NCBI RefSeq assembly: GCF_015353075.1
Contig: NZ_CP064188.1
Span: forward strand, 1,984,001 to 2,048,000
From: Rhizobium sp. 007
GTDB taxonomy: Bacteria > Pseudomonadota > Alphaproteobacteria > Rhizobiales > Rhizobiaceae
Direction of reading: 5' to 3'
Length of the DNA: 64,000 nucleotides
The notes under the pieces were generated by a model. The model worked only from the letters and a program-made list of their open reading frames with translations, searched no databases and was not told the origin of the DNA. The position numbers and the translations under genes were made by a program. Position 1 is the first letter of the stretch, and the number at the start of each line of letters is the position of its first letter. Below, piece by piece: positions 16,434-25,705 of the stretch.

Positions 16434-17606
16434 ATGGGCAAGACAATCCTTAACATCGGCCTGATCGGCTCCGGATTCATGGGTCAGGCCCATGCCGATG
16501 CCTATCGCCGCGCGGGCATGCTCTACCGCGACCTGCCCGCCATTCCGCGCCTCTTTCTGCTGGCTGATGCCACCGAGGAGCTGGCGGCCGGGGCCGCTGC
16601 CCGCTACGGCTTCGAGAGGAGCACGGGCGACTGGCGCAAGCTGGTCGAGGACCCCGAGGTGGACGTCGTCGACATTACCTCGCCCAACGCCCTGCATCAT
16701 GAGATGGCGCTCGCCGCAATTGCGGCCGGCAAGCATGTCTATTGCGAGAAGCCCCTCTCCGTTACGCTGGCCCAAGCCGAGGAGATGGCCGCCGCCGCAA
16801 GGCGCAAGGGCGTCAAGACCATGGTCGCCTTCAACAATATCAAGACGCCCGCCGCCATGCTCGCCAAGCACTTGATCGACAGGGGCGACATCGGAGTGCC
16901 GATGCGGTTTCGGGGCTGGTTCGACCAGGGCTTCTTCAACGATCCGGACCTACCATTTTCCTGGCGCTGCACGCGCAAGGACGCCGGCTCCGGCGCGCTC
17001 GGCGACCTCGGCAGCCATGTGATCTCCGTCGCGCAGTATCTGATGGGCGACGTCGACAGTGTCATCGCGCAGACGCAGACCTTCTTTCCGACGCGGCCGG
17101 TTGCGCAAGGCGGCTCCGGCTACGGTGCAAAGGCCGGCAGCGACGCACCGCGCGCGGTGGTGGAAAACGAGGATCAGATCCAGACGCTCGTTCGCTTCAA
17201 AAGCGGCGCTGGCGGCACGATCGAAGCGTCGCGCGTGGCAGCGGGAAAGGTCTTCGGCATCTACTGGGAAGTGTCGGGCACGGAAGGCACGCTCATCATG
17301 GACGGCGAGCGGTTCAACGAGCTGAAGATCGCGCGCTTCAACGATCCGAAGCCCGACCGCGGATTCAAGACGATCTATGCCGGCAGTCAGGTTCCGCAGT
17401 TTTCCGCCTTCTTCGGCTTCGACTTCGCCGGCGGCGGCCTCGGCTACTTCGACGTCAAGGTCATCGAGGTGCGCGACCTGATCGAGGGCATCGTCGACGC
17501 GCCGGACTGCTTTCCGAACTTCGAGTTCGGCCTTGCCAACGAGCGCATCATCGACGCGATGGAACGGTCACTGGAGAAGAACACCTGGCAGCGGATCGCC
17601 GGCTGA
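16434..17606 (+). CDS. Gfo/Idh/MocA dehydrogenase, levoglucosan-dehydrogenase-like
   Basis: Oxidoreductase of 390 residues, longer than the 335-350 of its neighbours. Rossmann motif GLIGSGFMGQAHADAY at the N-terminus, STGDWRKLVEDPEVDVVDITSPN, YCEKPL near residue 105, and the substrate-side segment GSGALGDLGSHVISVAQYLMGD with its His. This long subgroup, with an insertion around 225-245 (FFPTRPV and following), includes levoglucosan dehydrogenase, which oxidises C3 of anhydro-sugars. GGGAGA precedes the ATG at 16434, 22 bp after the IolE paralogue, so the genes are co-transcribed. Substrate not determined; oxidation of a sugar or cyclitol hydroxyl to a ketone is the likely chemistry. Confidence 0.78.
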   Translation: MGKTILNIGLIGSGFMGQAHADAYRRAGMLYRDLPAIPRLFLLADATEELAAGAAARYGFERSTGDWRKLVEDPEVDVVDITSPNALHHEMALAAIAAGKHVYCEKPLSVTLAQAEEMAAAARRKGVKTMVAFNNIKTPAAMLAKHLIDRGDIGVPMRFRGWFDQGFFNDPDLPFSWRCTRKDAGSGALGDLGSHVISVAQYLMGDVDSVIAQTQTFFPTRPVAQGGSGYGAKAGSDAPRAVVENEDQIQTLVRFKSGAGGTIEASRVAAGKVFGIYWEVSGTEGTLIMDGERFNELKIARFNDPKPDRGFKTIYAGSQVPQFSAFFGFDFAGGGLGYFDVKVIEVRDLIEGIVDAPDCFPNFEFGLANERIIDAMERSLEKNTWQRIAG

Positions 17607-17645
17607 GCGACGGGCGCTCACCGATCATGGGAGGATAAAAAAGAC

Positions 17646-18692
17646 ATGTCGTTTCCGCAAACCCTGCCCGCCGCGCGGACCCTGTCCGCCATGGAAGCCC
17701 CGCCGCTTCGCTGGGGCATTCTCGGCTCCGGCTGGATCGCCACCAAGTTCACGGAATCGGTCAAGGCTCATACGCGCCAGGATATTGCCGCCGTCGGCTC
17801 GCGATCGCGCGTCGCGGCGGATGCATTTGCCGCGCAGTGGGGGATCGCACGGGCCTATGACAGCTACGAGGCGCTCGTCACCGCCGATGATCTTGACGTC
17901 ATCTATGTAGCGACGCCGCACAATCTGCATCACGCACATGTGCTGCTGGCGATCGAGGCGGGGAAACATGTGCTCGTCGAGAAGCCTATGGCACTCAACT
18001 GCGCACAGGCCGAAGGCATGGTCGCAGCCGCCCGCCGCAAGGGGGTGTTCTTCGCGGAAGCACTGTGGACCTATTTCCTGCCGAAATTCGATGTGCTCCA
18101 ACAGGTGCTGGATGCTGGAGCAATCGGAGACATCCTGTCTGTTTACACCGAGTACGGCGAATATCTGCCGCGCAATCACCGTATTTTCGACGCGCGCCTT
18201 GCCGGCGGACCGCTTCTCGACCTCGGCACCTATCCGGTCTCGCTGCTGGCAAAACTCCTTGGCGTGCCAAAGAAGGTCGTTGGCATCGGACAGGCCGATT
18301 CCGCCGGCGCCAACGGGCAGCTGTCGGTCGTTCTCGCCAACGCCAGTGGAGCGCTCGGCACGATGTCGACCACGCTCTACGGCTTCACCCCGACGAACGC
18401 TGCCATCGTCGGTACCAGTGGGTCGATCCGGTTCAACACGGAATTCCACCTGCCTGGCTCCTTCGAAATCTGGTCATTGGATGGATCCGCCCGGCTCCAA
18501 TATGACGAGCCCAGGGGCGCGCATTTCGAGGGCCTCTACTATGAAGCTGCGGCCGTCGCATGGGCGATTTCGGAAGGACAACTGGAAAGCGTCTGCCGGC
18601 CGCTGGATGCATCGCTTGCCACGATGGCAACACTCGACGCGATCCGGAATGCTATCGGTATAAGCTTCACCGAAGCGGGGCTGACCGAATAA
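17646..18692 (+). CDS. Gfo/Idh/MocA dehydrogenase, dihydrodiol/anhydrofructose-reductase-like
   Basis: Oxidoreductase of 348 residues and last gene of the operon. The cofactor motif is ILGSGWIATKF, then YVATPHNLHHAH and VEKPMALN; the segment FFAEALWTYFLPKF is characteristic of the subgroup with dimeric dihydrodiol dehydrogenase and 1,5-anhydro-D-fructose reductase. GGGAGG lies upstream of the ATG. A later in-frame ATG at 17691 would remove 15 residues and cannot be excluded. It converges with the RpiR gene, with only 19 bp between the stops. Some relatives work as reductases, so it could close an oxidise-eliminate-hydrate-reduce cycle begun by the upstream enzymes; that is inference. Confidence 0.76.
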   Translation: MSFPQTLPAARTLSAMEAPPLRWGILGSGWIATKFTESVKAHTRQDIAAVGSRSRVAADAFAAQWGIARAYDSYEALVTADDLDVIYVATPHNLHHAHVLLAIEAGKHVLVEKPMALNCAQAEGMVAAARRKGVFFAEALWTYFLPKFDVLQQVLDAGAIGDILSVYTEYGEYLPRNHRIFDARLAGGPLLDLGTYPVSLLAKLLGVPKKVVGIGQADSAGANGQLSVVLANASGALGTMSTTLYGFTPTNAAIVGTSGSIRFNTEFHLPGSFEIWSLDGSARLQYDEPRGAHFEGLYYEAAAVAWAISEGQLESVCRPLDASLATMATLDAIRNAIGISFTEAGLTE

Positions 18693-18711
18693 ACCTCGAA
18701 GAAGCGGCGGG

Positions 18712-19554
18712 TTATATAGTGTTCGCTGCGTTCTGTCGGGTCTGTCGCGTGCAGATTGCCAAGGCTTCGCTGAGCGCGATCCCAGCCGTGGCGAGCAAGA
18801 GCCCATCATGGCCCGACTCGATCACCCTGAACCTGACCGAAGCGAGTTCCGACAATGGCGAAAAGTTGGAGTCCGTCAGAGCAATGACAGGAACTCTTCG
18901 ATCCGATAGGTTTGACGCATGTACCGTCGTTTCCTCAGCATAGGGTGCGCAACTGATGATGACTGCCGCATCGTCCGGCGTTGCAAACGCGAGCACATCG
19001 TCGCCGCCGACAATGTCCGTTAGCAAGGTCGAACGAATTCTCAATCGGGTCAGGCAATGTTGAAGCAAGGCAGCCATCGGAAAAGTGCCGTTCCCCGCAA
19101 GGATGAACACGCAGTTGGCTGAGGAAAGAATTTCCGCTGCAGCTTTGATGTCAGCCACGCGGATTGTCTTGGATAATGTTTCGAGCGAATGATGACAGGC
19201 CTCTATCGTTTCATAAAACACCTGCGCTTCGCGCGCGACACCTTCCCGTCCTGATCGGCGGCTTCCGCCTTTTTCGCCTGGCGCGATCTTTGCGCGGACA
19301 GCCTCTCGAAAAATCGCTTGTAGTGTGCTGAAGCCGTCATAGCCGAGGAACTGGGCGAAACGTATCAGGGTTGAAGGCGTTACCTGCGCTGCAGTTGCGA
19401 TGGAGGCGATCGAACCCAACGCAACCTCATCAGGATTATCGAGAACATGGCGCGCAACTTGGGCAAGACGCTTAGGAAACAGCGCGTGCTTGGCATTGAT
19501 TAAGGACCGCAATGCTTCGAAATCTTCTGGCGGCCGTCGGTGTTCGCTGCTCAT
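18712..19554 (-). CDS. iolR: RpiR-family regulator (IolR-type candidate)
   Basis: Regulator of 280 residues with an N-terminal RpiR helix-turn-helix (ALGSIASIATAAQVTPSTLIRFAQFLGYDGF) and a C-terminal SIS domain. The sugar-phosphate loop is unusual: the usual GxGxS reads LAGNGTF, and the usual SxSGxT reads SCAPYAEETT. RpiR proteins called IolR repress inositol genes in Sinorhizobium. This gene is the last of the leftward inositol operon here rather than the first. A run of nine C at 19559-19567 (nine G on the coding strand) lies just before the ATG at 19554 and may act as the ribosome-binding site. Role as inositol repressor is inferred from position and family. Confidence 0.78.
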   Translation of the reverse strand: MSSEHRRPPEDFEALRSLINAKHALFPKRLAQVARHVLDNPDEVALGSIASIATAAQVTPSTLIRFAQFLGYDGFSTLQAIFREAVRAKIAPGEKGGSRRSGREGVAREAQVFYETIEACHHSLETLSKTIRVADIKAAAEILSSANCVFILAGNGTFPMAALLQHCLTRLRIRSTLLTDIVGGDDVLAFATPDDAAVIISCAPYAEETTVHASNLSDRRVPVIALTDSNFSPLSELASVRFRVIESGHDGLLLATAGIALSEALAICTRQTRQNAANTI

Positions 19555-19630
19555 TCGACCCCCCCCCAAACAAACATTCGGTTCGCATCGATGATGCCTG
19601 ACGATGCGTAGGCGGATCCTCCAAAAGTCT

Positions 19631-20020
19631 TCATAATTCGCCAGTGACGAACTGCGCTACTCCCGCGCCGAAGGACCAATCTTCATCGGTATTTTCCACG
19701 AACGACACCATGATGTCAGAGGCAGAAATCCCGCATTTTTCCTCGAATTGCGCGGCCAAGCCTTGATAGAAGGCAAGCTTTTCCGTCCTAGACCGAGGCC
19801 GCGAGACGACTTCGACAAGAACAAAATTCTGCGTTCGCTGAAAGCCAAGGCCAGTATCCAGAGCACGAAAATGCGAAGCCTGGTGTTCGAAGACCAATTG
19901 ATAGCGGTCACGTTCTGGCACATTGAACGCGGACAACATGACCTCATGCACCGTATCGAGTAGCAGTTCGACTTCGGCTTCGGAGCGGCCTTTTTGTATG
20001 TGAAGCTTGATGAGGGGCAA
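19631..20020 (-). CDS. Tautomerase-superfamily protein in the iol operon
   Basis: Small protein of 129 residues, probably a homo-oligomeric tautomerase of the Tautomerase_2 group. The mature N-terminus would be Pro (MPLIKLHIQKGRSEAE), the catalytic general base of 4-oxalocrotonate tautomerase relatives; YQLVFEHQASHF and FVLVEVVSRPRSRTEK follow the family pattern. The start codon is TTG at 20020, preceded by AGGAT; the fixed Pro-2 supports this start. It lies 58 bp after iolB. Inositol breakdown passes through diketones (3D-trihydroxycyclohexane-dione and its ring-opened product) that enolise, so a tautomerase could act there. Tautomerases are not part of the standard pathway, so this is inference. 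Confidence 0.75.
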   Translation of the reverse strand: MPLIKLHIQKGRSEAEVELLLDTVHEVMLSAFNVPERDRYQLVFEHQASHFRALDTGLGFQRTQNFVLVEVVSRPRSRTEKLAFYQGLAAQFEEKCGISASDIMVSFVENTDEDWSFGAGVAQFVTGEL

Positions 20021-20078
20021 GGGAGATCCTATTAACCGTTGGCCGATAGCGCCCCTACAGGCACTGCGGGTTATTCAC

Positions 20079-20888
20079 CTAGCGTGCATCACGATCCATG
20101 ATCCATTGGACCGCTGGATCAGGAACGAAGCGCCAATTGCGCAAAGGGCCTGCCATGACGTTGAGGTAATACATTTCAAACCCGTAGGGCGCGCCACAGG
20201 GGTGATGGCCGCGAGGGACGAGCACCACGTCGTGGTTTTTCACCGCGATCGTCTCGTCAAGCGAGCCGTCATCGGTATAGACCCGTTGCACGCCAAAACC
20301 CTGCTCCGGATTGAGCCGGTGATAGTAGGTTTCTTCGAGATAAGTGATCCGCGGGAAATCGTCCTCGTCGTGACGGTGGCTCGGATAGGATGACCAGTTG
20401 CCGGCCGGCGTGAAGACCTCCGTCACCAACAGGCTGTCGCAATAGTCCTCGGCCTCCATCGCGATGTTGTTGATGAAACGCTGGTTGGCGCCCACCCCGC
20501 GCGCCGTGAGCTGGATGCCGTCCGGGCCAATGCGTCGTGCCTTGTGGCCACCCTTGCCGGGGGCAAGGCAGACGCCGACCGTGCAATCGGTCGTGGCGCG
20601 CGCTTCCCACTGCTCGCCATTCGGCACGTAGAGGCAATGGGGCGGGGTCTTCGCGAAGACGTTCATGCGTTCGCCCAGTTCACCCCAGTCCTTGCCGGCC
20701 GCGGTGAAGCGGGCCTTGCCCTCGACCATGACCACGACCGCTTCCATGCCCCCGGTCGCCTCGCCGATGGTTTCGCCTTCCCGCAGGCGGTAGAGGCTGA
20801 AGCCGACATAGCGCCAGCCCGCCGATTGAGGGGTAATCTCGTGGACCTTGCCATGACTGCCGAACGGTCGGCGCAGGAGAATGCTCAT
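20079..20888 (-). CDS. iolB: 5-deoxy-glucuronate isomerase IolB
   Basis: Converts 5-deoxy-D-glucuronate to 5-dehydro-2-deoxy-D-gluconate in inositol breakdown; a cytoplasmic bicupin. The protein has 269 residues, the normal size. Diagnostic cupin sequences are SSYPSHRHDEDDFPRITYLEETYYHRLNPEQGFGVQRVYTDD, carrying the metal-binding His and Glu residues, and the second barrel VLVPRGHHPCGAPYGFEMYYLNVMAGP. The ATG at 20888 is 12 bp after the iolE stop, with AAGGA between. Gene order iolC-iolD-iolE-iolB matches rhizobial inositol operons. Confidence 0.96.
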   Translation of the reverse strand: MSILLRRPFGSHGKVHEITPQSAGWRYVGFSLYRLREGETIGEATGGMEAVVVMVEGKARFTAAGKDWGELGERMNVFAKTPPHCLYVPNGEQWEARATTDCTVGVCLAPGKGGHKARRIGPDGIQLTARGVGANQRFINNIAMEAEDYCDSLLVTEVFTPAGNWSSYPSHRHDEDDFPRITYLEETYYHRLNPEQGFGVQRVYTDDGSLDETIAVKNHDVVLVPRGHHPCGAPYGFEMYYLNVMAGPLRNWRFVPDPAVQWIMDRDAR

Positions 20889-20900
20889 TGCGCTTTTTCC

Positions 20901-21818
20901 TTATCCGGCTGCTCTGGCGGCAGCCTTGTCCAGTCCGACGTCACGGGCGATCGACTTCAACGCCTTCAGGCCCATGTTCTGGTAGTGGAAGGGCTCGCGA
21001 ACCGCGCTGTCCTGCTCGGCCTCGATCACCAGCCAGCCCGAATAGTCATGTTCGGCCGCGACCTTCAGCACCGGCGCGAAATCGACGCAGCCTTCCGGAT
21101 CGCCCGGAACCGTGAACACGCCCCGGCGCACGCCTTCGAGGAAGGAGAGGTTTTCGGAACGGACCTGCTTCATGATTTCCGGACGGATGTTCTTTGCATG
21201 GATATGCGTCACGCGGCCCATGTATTTCTTCGCCACTTCTTCCGGGTTCGCCCCGCCGAAGGTGCAATGGCCGGTGTCGAGCAGAAGACGGGTGTAGGGG
21301 CCAGCCATCGTCATGAAACGGTCGATGTCGGCAGCGCTCTCGATGATCGTGCCCATGTGATGGTGATAGCCCATCTTGACGCCCTGATTGGCAGCATACT
21401 TGGAAAGCGCCTCATAGCCTTCCGAGAAGCGCTTCCACTGTTCCTCCTTCATGACCGGGCGGTTGTTGACCGGCGTTCCGTCGCTGCCGTGAACGGTGTT
21501 GGAGCATTCGCAGGCATTGATGTGGTCGCCGCCGGCAGCCTTCGTCATGTCGATGAACTTCTGCAGCGCCGCCTTCTCGGTGACGATGTCGTTCACCAGA
21601 AGGTTAGTCGAATGCCAGCCGCCAACGAAGCGCAGGCCGAACTCGCCGAGCTTGGCCTTCAGCGCGCCGCCCTCGTCGGGCATCTTGTGGCCCTTCTCGA
21701 TGCCGTCGAACCCGATCTTGCGGCAATCCGACAGGCAATCCTCCAGCGTCAGATGCGCGCCGATCGTCTGGTCGTCGTCGTTGGACCAGGCAATGGGATT
21801 TGTTCCGTAAAATATCAT
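20901..21818 (-). CDS. iolE: Myo-inosose-2 dehydratase IolE
   Basis: Dehydrates 2-keto-myo-inositol to 3D-(3,5/4)-trihydroxycyclohexane-1,2-dione. A 305-residue TIM barrel. Conserved blocks: [10 protein letters not shown] at the start, [82 protein letters not shown] and [10 protein letters not shown], which include the metal-binding Glu, Asp and His residues. GGAAGGA precedes the ATG. It lies between iolD (31 bp) and iolB (12 bp). A diverged paralogue is encoded at 15497. Confidence 0.96.
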   Translation of the reverse strand: MIFYGTNPIAWSNDDDQTIGAHLTLEDCLSDCRKIGFDGIEKGHKMPDEGGALKAKLGEFGLRFVGGWHSTNLLVNDIVTEKAALQKFIDMTKAAGGDHINACECSNTVHGSDGTPVNNRPVMKEEQWKRFSEGYEALSKYAANQGVKMGYHHHMGTIIESAADIDRFMTMAGPYTRLLLDTGHCTFGGANPEEVAKKYMGRVTHIHAKNIRPEIMKQVRSENLSFLEGVRRGVFTVPGDPEGCVDFAPVLKVAAEHDYSGWLVIEAEQDSAVREPFHYQNMGLKALKSIARDVGLDKAAARAAG

Positions 21819-21849
21819 GGTTCGGTCCTTCCAGGCATTGTCGCGAGGG

Positions 21850-23685
21850 TTAGTTGATGCGTTGGCGGGCTACGTTCGCCTCATAGTGCGCGCGCGCCTT
21901 CTTGAGCTTTTCGGTGGTGCCGACTTCCGGCACGGCGACATCCCACCAGGCGCCGCCGATGCCGGCTCCGGTTTCCGCTTCCGTATCGATGACGATCACC
22001 GTGGGAATGTCCCGGCTGCGCGCCGAGACGATCTCGGTTTCGAGCTGCGCGATGTCGGCGGCCTTGACGGCATACGCGCCCATCGAAGTCGCATGCGCGA
22101 CGAAGTCGATCTCCGGCTGGGTCTCGACATTGCAGTCCTTGTACATGTTATTGAACTCAGCACCGCCGCATTCCTGCTGCAGACGGTTGATGCAGCCATA
22201 GCCACGGTTGTCCGTCAGCACGATGGTGAAGGGCACGCGCAGCATGACGGCGGTCGCGAGCTCGGAATTGGCCATCATGTAGCTGCCGTCGCCGACGAAG
22301 CACACGACTTCCTTTTCCGGTGCCGCGAGCTTGATGCCGAAAGCGCCGGCGACCTCGTAGCCCATGCAGGAATAGCCGTATTCCATGTGATAGCCGCCAG
22401 CGGCCGCCCGCCACAGCACTTGCAGGGCGCCGGGCATGGTGCCAGCCGCGCACATCGCAACCGTCTTTGGACCCGCGATACGCTGCACCGCGCCAATGAC
22501 CTGGGCATCGGAGGGCCGGAAATTCGGCTTCGGCGTTCCGGGGGCCGCTGTGACGGTATCAGTCGCCTTGAACCAGGCCTCGCGCGCGGCGAAATCCGGA
22601 TCGGCGAAACGGTGCGAACCGAGCGCAGTGGAAATGCGCCGCAGCGCCACCTTGGCGTCGGAGACCAACGGGATGGCGCCGTGCTTGGCCGCGTCATAGC
22701 CGGCGAGGTTGATCGAGACGAGCTTGCGGCTCGGATTGCTGAAGATCACCCAGCTGCCGGTCGTGAAGTCCTGGAAGCGGGTGCCGACGCCAAGGATCAG
22801 ATCGGCTTTGGCGGCGATCTTGTTGCCGCAATCGGTGCCGGTGACGCCCGGCGAGCCGAAGTTGAGCCTTTCTTGCCAGTCGATTGCACCCTTGCCGGCC
22901 TGCGTCTCGACGATCGGTATATTGTGCGCCTTGGCGAAGGCGAGCAGATCGGCTTCTGCGCCGGAATACAGCACACCGCCACCTGCGACGATGACCGGGT
23001 GTGAAGAGGCCTTGAGCACTGCGACGACATCGTCGACTTCGCGCGGATCTGGCTCTGGACGACGGATGCGCCACGTCTTCGGCTCAAAGAAGCTTTCCGG
23101 CCAGTCGTAGGCCTCGGCCTGCACGTCCTGGCAAAATGCAAGTGTGACCGGGCCGCAATTTGCGGGATCGGTCATCACCTGCATCGCGCGAGGCAGGACG
23201 GTCAGCAGATGCTCGGGACGGGTGATGCGGTCGAAATAGCGGCTGACCGGACGGAAGCAGTCCGTCACGGTGACAGTGCCGTCATCGAAATCCTCGATCT
23301 GCTGCAGAACCGGGTCCGGCCGGCGGTTGGCGAATACATCGCCGGGGATGAATAGTACGGGCAGGCGGTTCACATGGGCGAGCGCTGCAGCCGTCACCAT
23401 ATTCGTCGCGCCCGGGCCGATGGACGAGGTGATCGCCATAGCCTTGCGCCGGCGCTTGGTCTTGGCATAGGCGATCGCCGCATGGGCCATGGTCTGCTCG
23501 TTCTGGCCACGCCAGGTGGGCAGTTTATCGCCAATGCCATGCAGAGCCTCGCCAATTCCGGCGACGTTGCCGTGGCCGAAGATCGCCCAGACGCCTTCGA
23601 TGAAGCGCTCCCCCTCCTCAGTCATCTGTACGGCCAGCCAGCGGAACATGGCCTGTGCTGCCGTAAGGCGAATGGTTCCCGTCAT
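21850..23685 (-). CDS. iolD: ThDP-dependent trihydroxycyclohexane-1,2-dione hydrolase IolD
   Basis: Opens the ring of 3D-trihydroxycyclohexane-1,2-dione to 5-deoxy-glucuronate. At 611 residues it has the full three-domain ThDP-enzyme layout: N-terminal pyrimidine-binding domain ([18 protein letters not shown], catalytic-type Glu region), central domain, and C-terminal diphosphate-binding domain with [15 protein letters not shown] and NRGYGC. The ATG at 23685 begins [13 protein letters not shown] and follows the iolC stop with a single base between (TGACATG), so translation is coupled; GGAGGG lies upstream inside iolC. Longer upstream frames are iolC coding sequence in another frame. Confidence 0.96.
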   Translation of the reverse strand: MTGTIRLTAAQAMFRWLAVQMTEEGERFIEGVWAIFGHGNVAGIGEALHGIGDKLPTWRGQNEQTMAHAAIAYAKTKRRRKAMAITSSIGPGATNMVTAAALAHVNRLPVLFIPGDVFANRRPDPVLQQIEDFDDGTVTVTDCFRPVSRYFDRITRPEHLLTVLPRAMQVMTDPANCGPVTLAFCQDVQAEAYDWPESFFEPKTWRIRRPEPDPREVDDVVAVLKASSHPVIVAGGGVLYSGAEADLLAFAKAHNIPIVETQAGKGAIDWQERLNFGSPGVTGTDCGNKIAAKADLILGVGTRFQDFTTGSWVIFSNPSRKLVSINLAGYDAAKHGAIPLVSDAKVALRRISTALGSHRFADPDFAAREAWFKATDTVTAAPGTPKPNFRPSDAQVIGAVQRIAGPKTVAMCAAGTMPGALQVLWRAAAGGYHMEYGYSCMGYEVAGAFGIKLAAPEKEVVCFVGDGSYMMANSELATAVMLRVPFTIVLTDNRGYGCINRLQQECGGAEFNNMYKDCNVETQPEIDFVAHATSMGAYAVKAADIAQLETEIVSARSRDIPTVIVIDTEAETGAGIGGAWWDVAVPEVGTTEKLKKARAHYEANVARQRIN

Positions 23686-23686
23686 G

Positions 23687-25624
23687 TCATACCCTCCTGC
23701 GCGACGGTCCCGCCGCGTTACTGTCCTGGCTTGCGCTGCGCGCTTCGTCCCAGATTGTGCAGAGCCGCTGATAGCGGGCCTGAATATCCTCGATCGCCTC
23801 AGCATCGGCGATGGTGCCAGCAAGCCAGTCGCGTGCGGCCTGCGCGAAGATCGTGCGGCCGACCGCAAAGCCCTTGACCAGCGGGAAGCCGGCCGCGACC
23901 TTGAAGCTCGCGGCGAGTTCGGCCTCCGGCGCGTCGAGACCGAGCACCACGATGCCGCGCGTGTGCGGATCATTTTCATTGATCGCAGCGCAAGCCTTTT
24001 CCCAGGCGGCACTGCTGGCCATCGGCTCTAGCTTCCACCAGTCCGGATAGATGCCGATCTCGTAGAACCGCCGGATCAGGGTCGCCGTCGTGTCGTCATC
24101 GACCGGGCCGACCTTGGACGGAATGATTTCGAGCAGGAATTCCAGCCGGTTGCGACGGGCCGCCGCGAACAGCCGCTTGATCGTCTCTTCCTGCGAAGCT
24201 CGCATCTGCGCATCGTCGTCGGGATGGCAGAAGCACAAGACCTTGACGACGTTTTCAAGCGCCCACTCGTCAAGTCCGCCGAAGTCGGGGCCAAGTTCGG
24301 GTTCCAGCGTCAGCGGACGCGAGCCCGGCCATTCGACCGGTCGGCCGACCCAAAGGCCAGTGCCTGACGCGGCGTGAAGCGCACGGCGGCCGAGGCGGTT
24401 GTCGCAGAGGATGCCATAGCCTGGTCGGCCGCCCTGAACCTTAAGGGCCGCCTTCAGACAGAGTTCTTTGAAACGGCCAATCTTTTCGGGCGTGGCACCT
24501 GCCATGGCCTCCAGCTGCATGCGGTGGTCGAAGGCGAAGACGCGCATGGTCGACCAGTCATTGTGGCGGTTGGTCGCCCAGTGGATCTGCTCGAGGTCCG
24601 CGTCCTTGCGCAGCGCCTTGTCCTTGATGCCGCGCTTCAGGAAGAAGTCGAGCTCCTCCAACGACGGATAGGCCGGCGTGCAGCCATGGCGGCTGACGGC
24701 GAAGGCGCCGCAGGCATTGGCATACTGAAGCGCGCGTGGCCAGGGCGCATCCTCCAGCCAGCCCTTGATGAGGCCCGACATGAAGCCATCGCCTGCGCCG
24801 AGAACGTTGAAAACCTCGATCGGATAGCCGGGGCCGCTTTCTCCCTCGTCGAGCGTATTCGGTATCGCACCGGTAAGGGCGACGGCGCCGGCCGCGCCGC
24901 GCTTGCAGACGAGCGTGGCGGTGGAGACGGCACGCACGGCACGCAGAGCCTCGATCGTGTTCGTCGAGCCGCCTGCGATATGGAATTCCTCCTCCGTGCC
25001 GACGATCAGGTCGAAGAGACGCAGCGTCGATTGCAGCTTGGCGGTCACCTTGCCCGATTCGACGAAGCGGCTCTCGCCGTCGCCATGGCCGGCCACGCCC
25101 CAGAGGTTCGGACGGTAATCTATGTCGAGCGCGGTCCGCGCGCCATGCTTGCGCGCGAGCTCCAGCGCCTTGAGCACGGCCTTTTCCGTGCGCGGATGGC
25201 TGAGATGGGTACCGGTCGCGACGACCGAGCGGGAACGGGCGATCAGCGCCTCGTCGATATCGTCTTCGCAGAGCGCCATGTCGGCGCAGTTCTCGCGGTA
25301 GAAGATCAGCGGAAAGCGGTCCTCGTCCCGGATGCCGAGGAGCACGAGTGCCGTTAGCCGCTCGGGATCGGTCTTGACCCCGGTGACGTCGACGCCTTCG
25401 CGTGCAAGCTCCTCGCGAATGAAACGGCCCATGTGCTCGTCGCCGACGCGGGTGATCAGCGCCGAGCGTAGGCCGAGGCGGGCGGTGCCGGCAGCCATAT
25501 TGGTCGGCGAGCCGCCGATATATTTGTGGAACGACCCCATGTCTTCCAGACGGCCGCCGATCTGTACCCCGTAAAGATCCACGGACGAGCGTCCGATCGT
25601 GATGACATCCAATGACTTGTTCAT
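23687..25624 (-). CDS. iolC: IolC fused to DUF2090 aldolase-like domain (5-dehydro-2-deoxygluconokinase / phosphogluconate aldolase)
   Basis: Bifunctional inositol enzyme of 645 residues. Residues 1-330 are a PfkB/ribokinase-type kinase: DVITIGRSSVDLYG, GGSPTNMAAGTARLG, and the catalytic LGAGDGFMSG. Residues about 345-645 form a DUF2090 domain (MRVFAFDHRMQLEAMAG onward), a class I aldolase-like barrel; fused proteins of this kind are annotated as kinase plus 5-dehydro-2-deoxyphosphogluconate aldolase. This explains the absence of a separate iolJ. Products would be dihydroxyacetone phosphate and malonate semialdehyde. GGAGGAAGAA precedes the ATG at 25624; 81 bp separate it from the isomerase gene upstream. 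The aldolase activity is established only by family annotation. Confidence 0.93.
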   Translation of the reverse strand: MNKSLDVITIGRSSVDLYGVQIGGRLEDMGSFHKYIGGSPTNMAAGTARLGLRSALITRVGDEHMGRFIREELAREGVDVTGVKTDPERLTALVLLGIRDEDRFPLIFYRENCADMALCEDDIDEALIARSRSVVATGTHLSHPRTEKAVLKALELARKHGARTALDIDYRPNLWGVAGHGDGESRFVESGKVTAKLQSTLRLFDLIVGTEEEFHIAGGSTNTIEALRAVRAVSTATLVCKRGAAGAVALTGAIPNTLDEGESGPGYPIEVFNVLGAGDGFMSGLIKGWLEDAPWPRALQYANACGAFAVSRHGCTPAYPSLEELDFFLKRGIKDKALRKDADLEQIHWATNRHNDWSTMRVFAFDHRMQLEAMAGATPEKIGRFKELCLKAALKVQGGRPGYGILCDNRLGRRALHAASGTGLWVGRPVEWPGSRPLTLEPELGPDFGGLDEWALENVVKVLCFCHPDDDAQMRASQEETIKRLFAAARRNRLEFLLEIIPSKVGPVDDDTTATLIRRFYEIGIYPDWWKLEPMASSAAWEKACAAINENDPHTRGIVVLGLDAPEAELAASFKVAAGFPLVKGFAVGRTIFAQAARDWLAGTIADAEAIEDIQARYQRLCTIWDEARSASQDSNAAGPSRRRV

Positions 25625-25705
25625 TTCTTCCTCCGGCACCCGGCTGCAATTGCCCAACGTGCATGCTGCCCGCGCCGCTCGAGGCGCAGGCAGCGGGTTG
25701 TCGGC

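Noticed and set aside
20544..21857. Rightward frame of 437 codons opposite iolE/iolB
   Set aside because: Antisense shadow of two certain iol genes, with no family resemblance.
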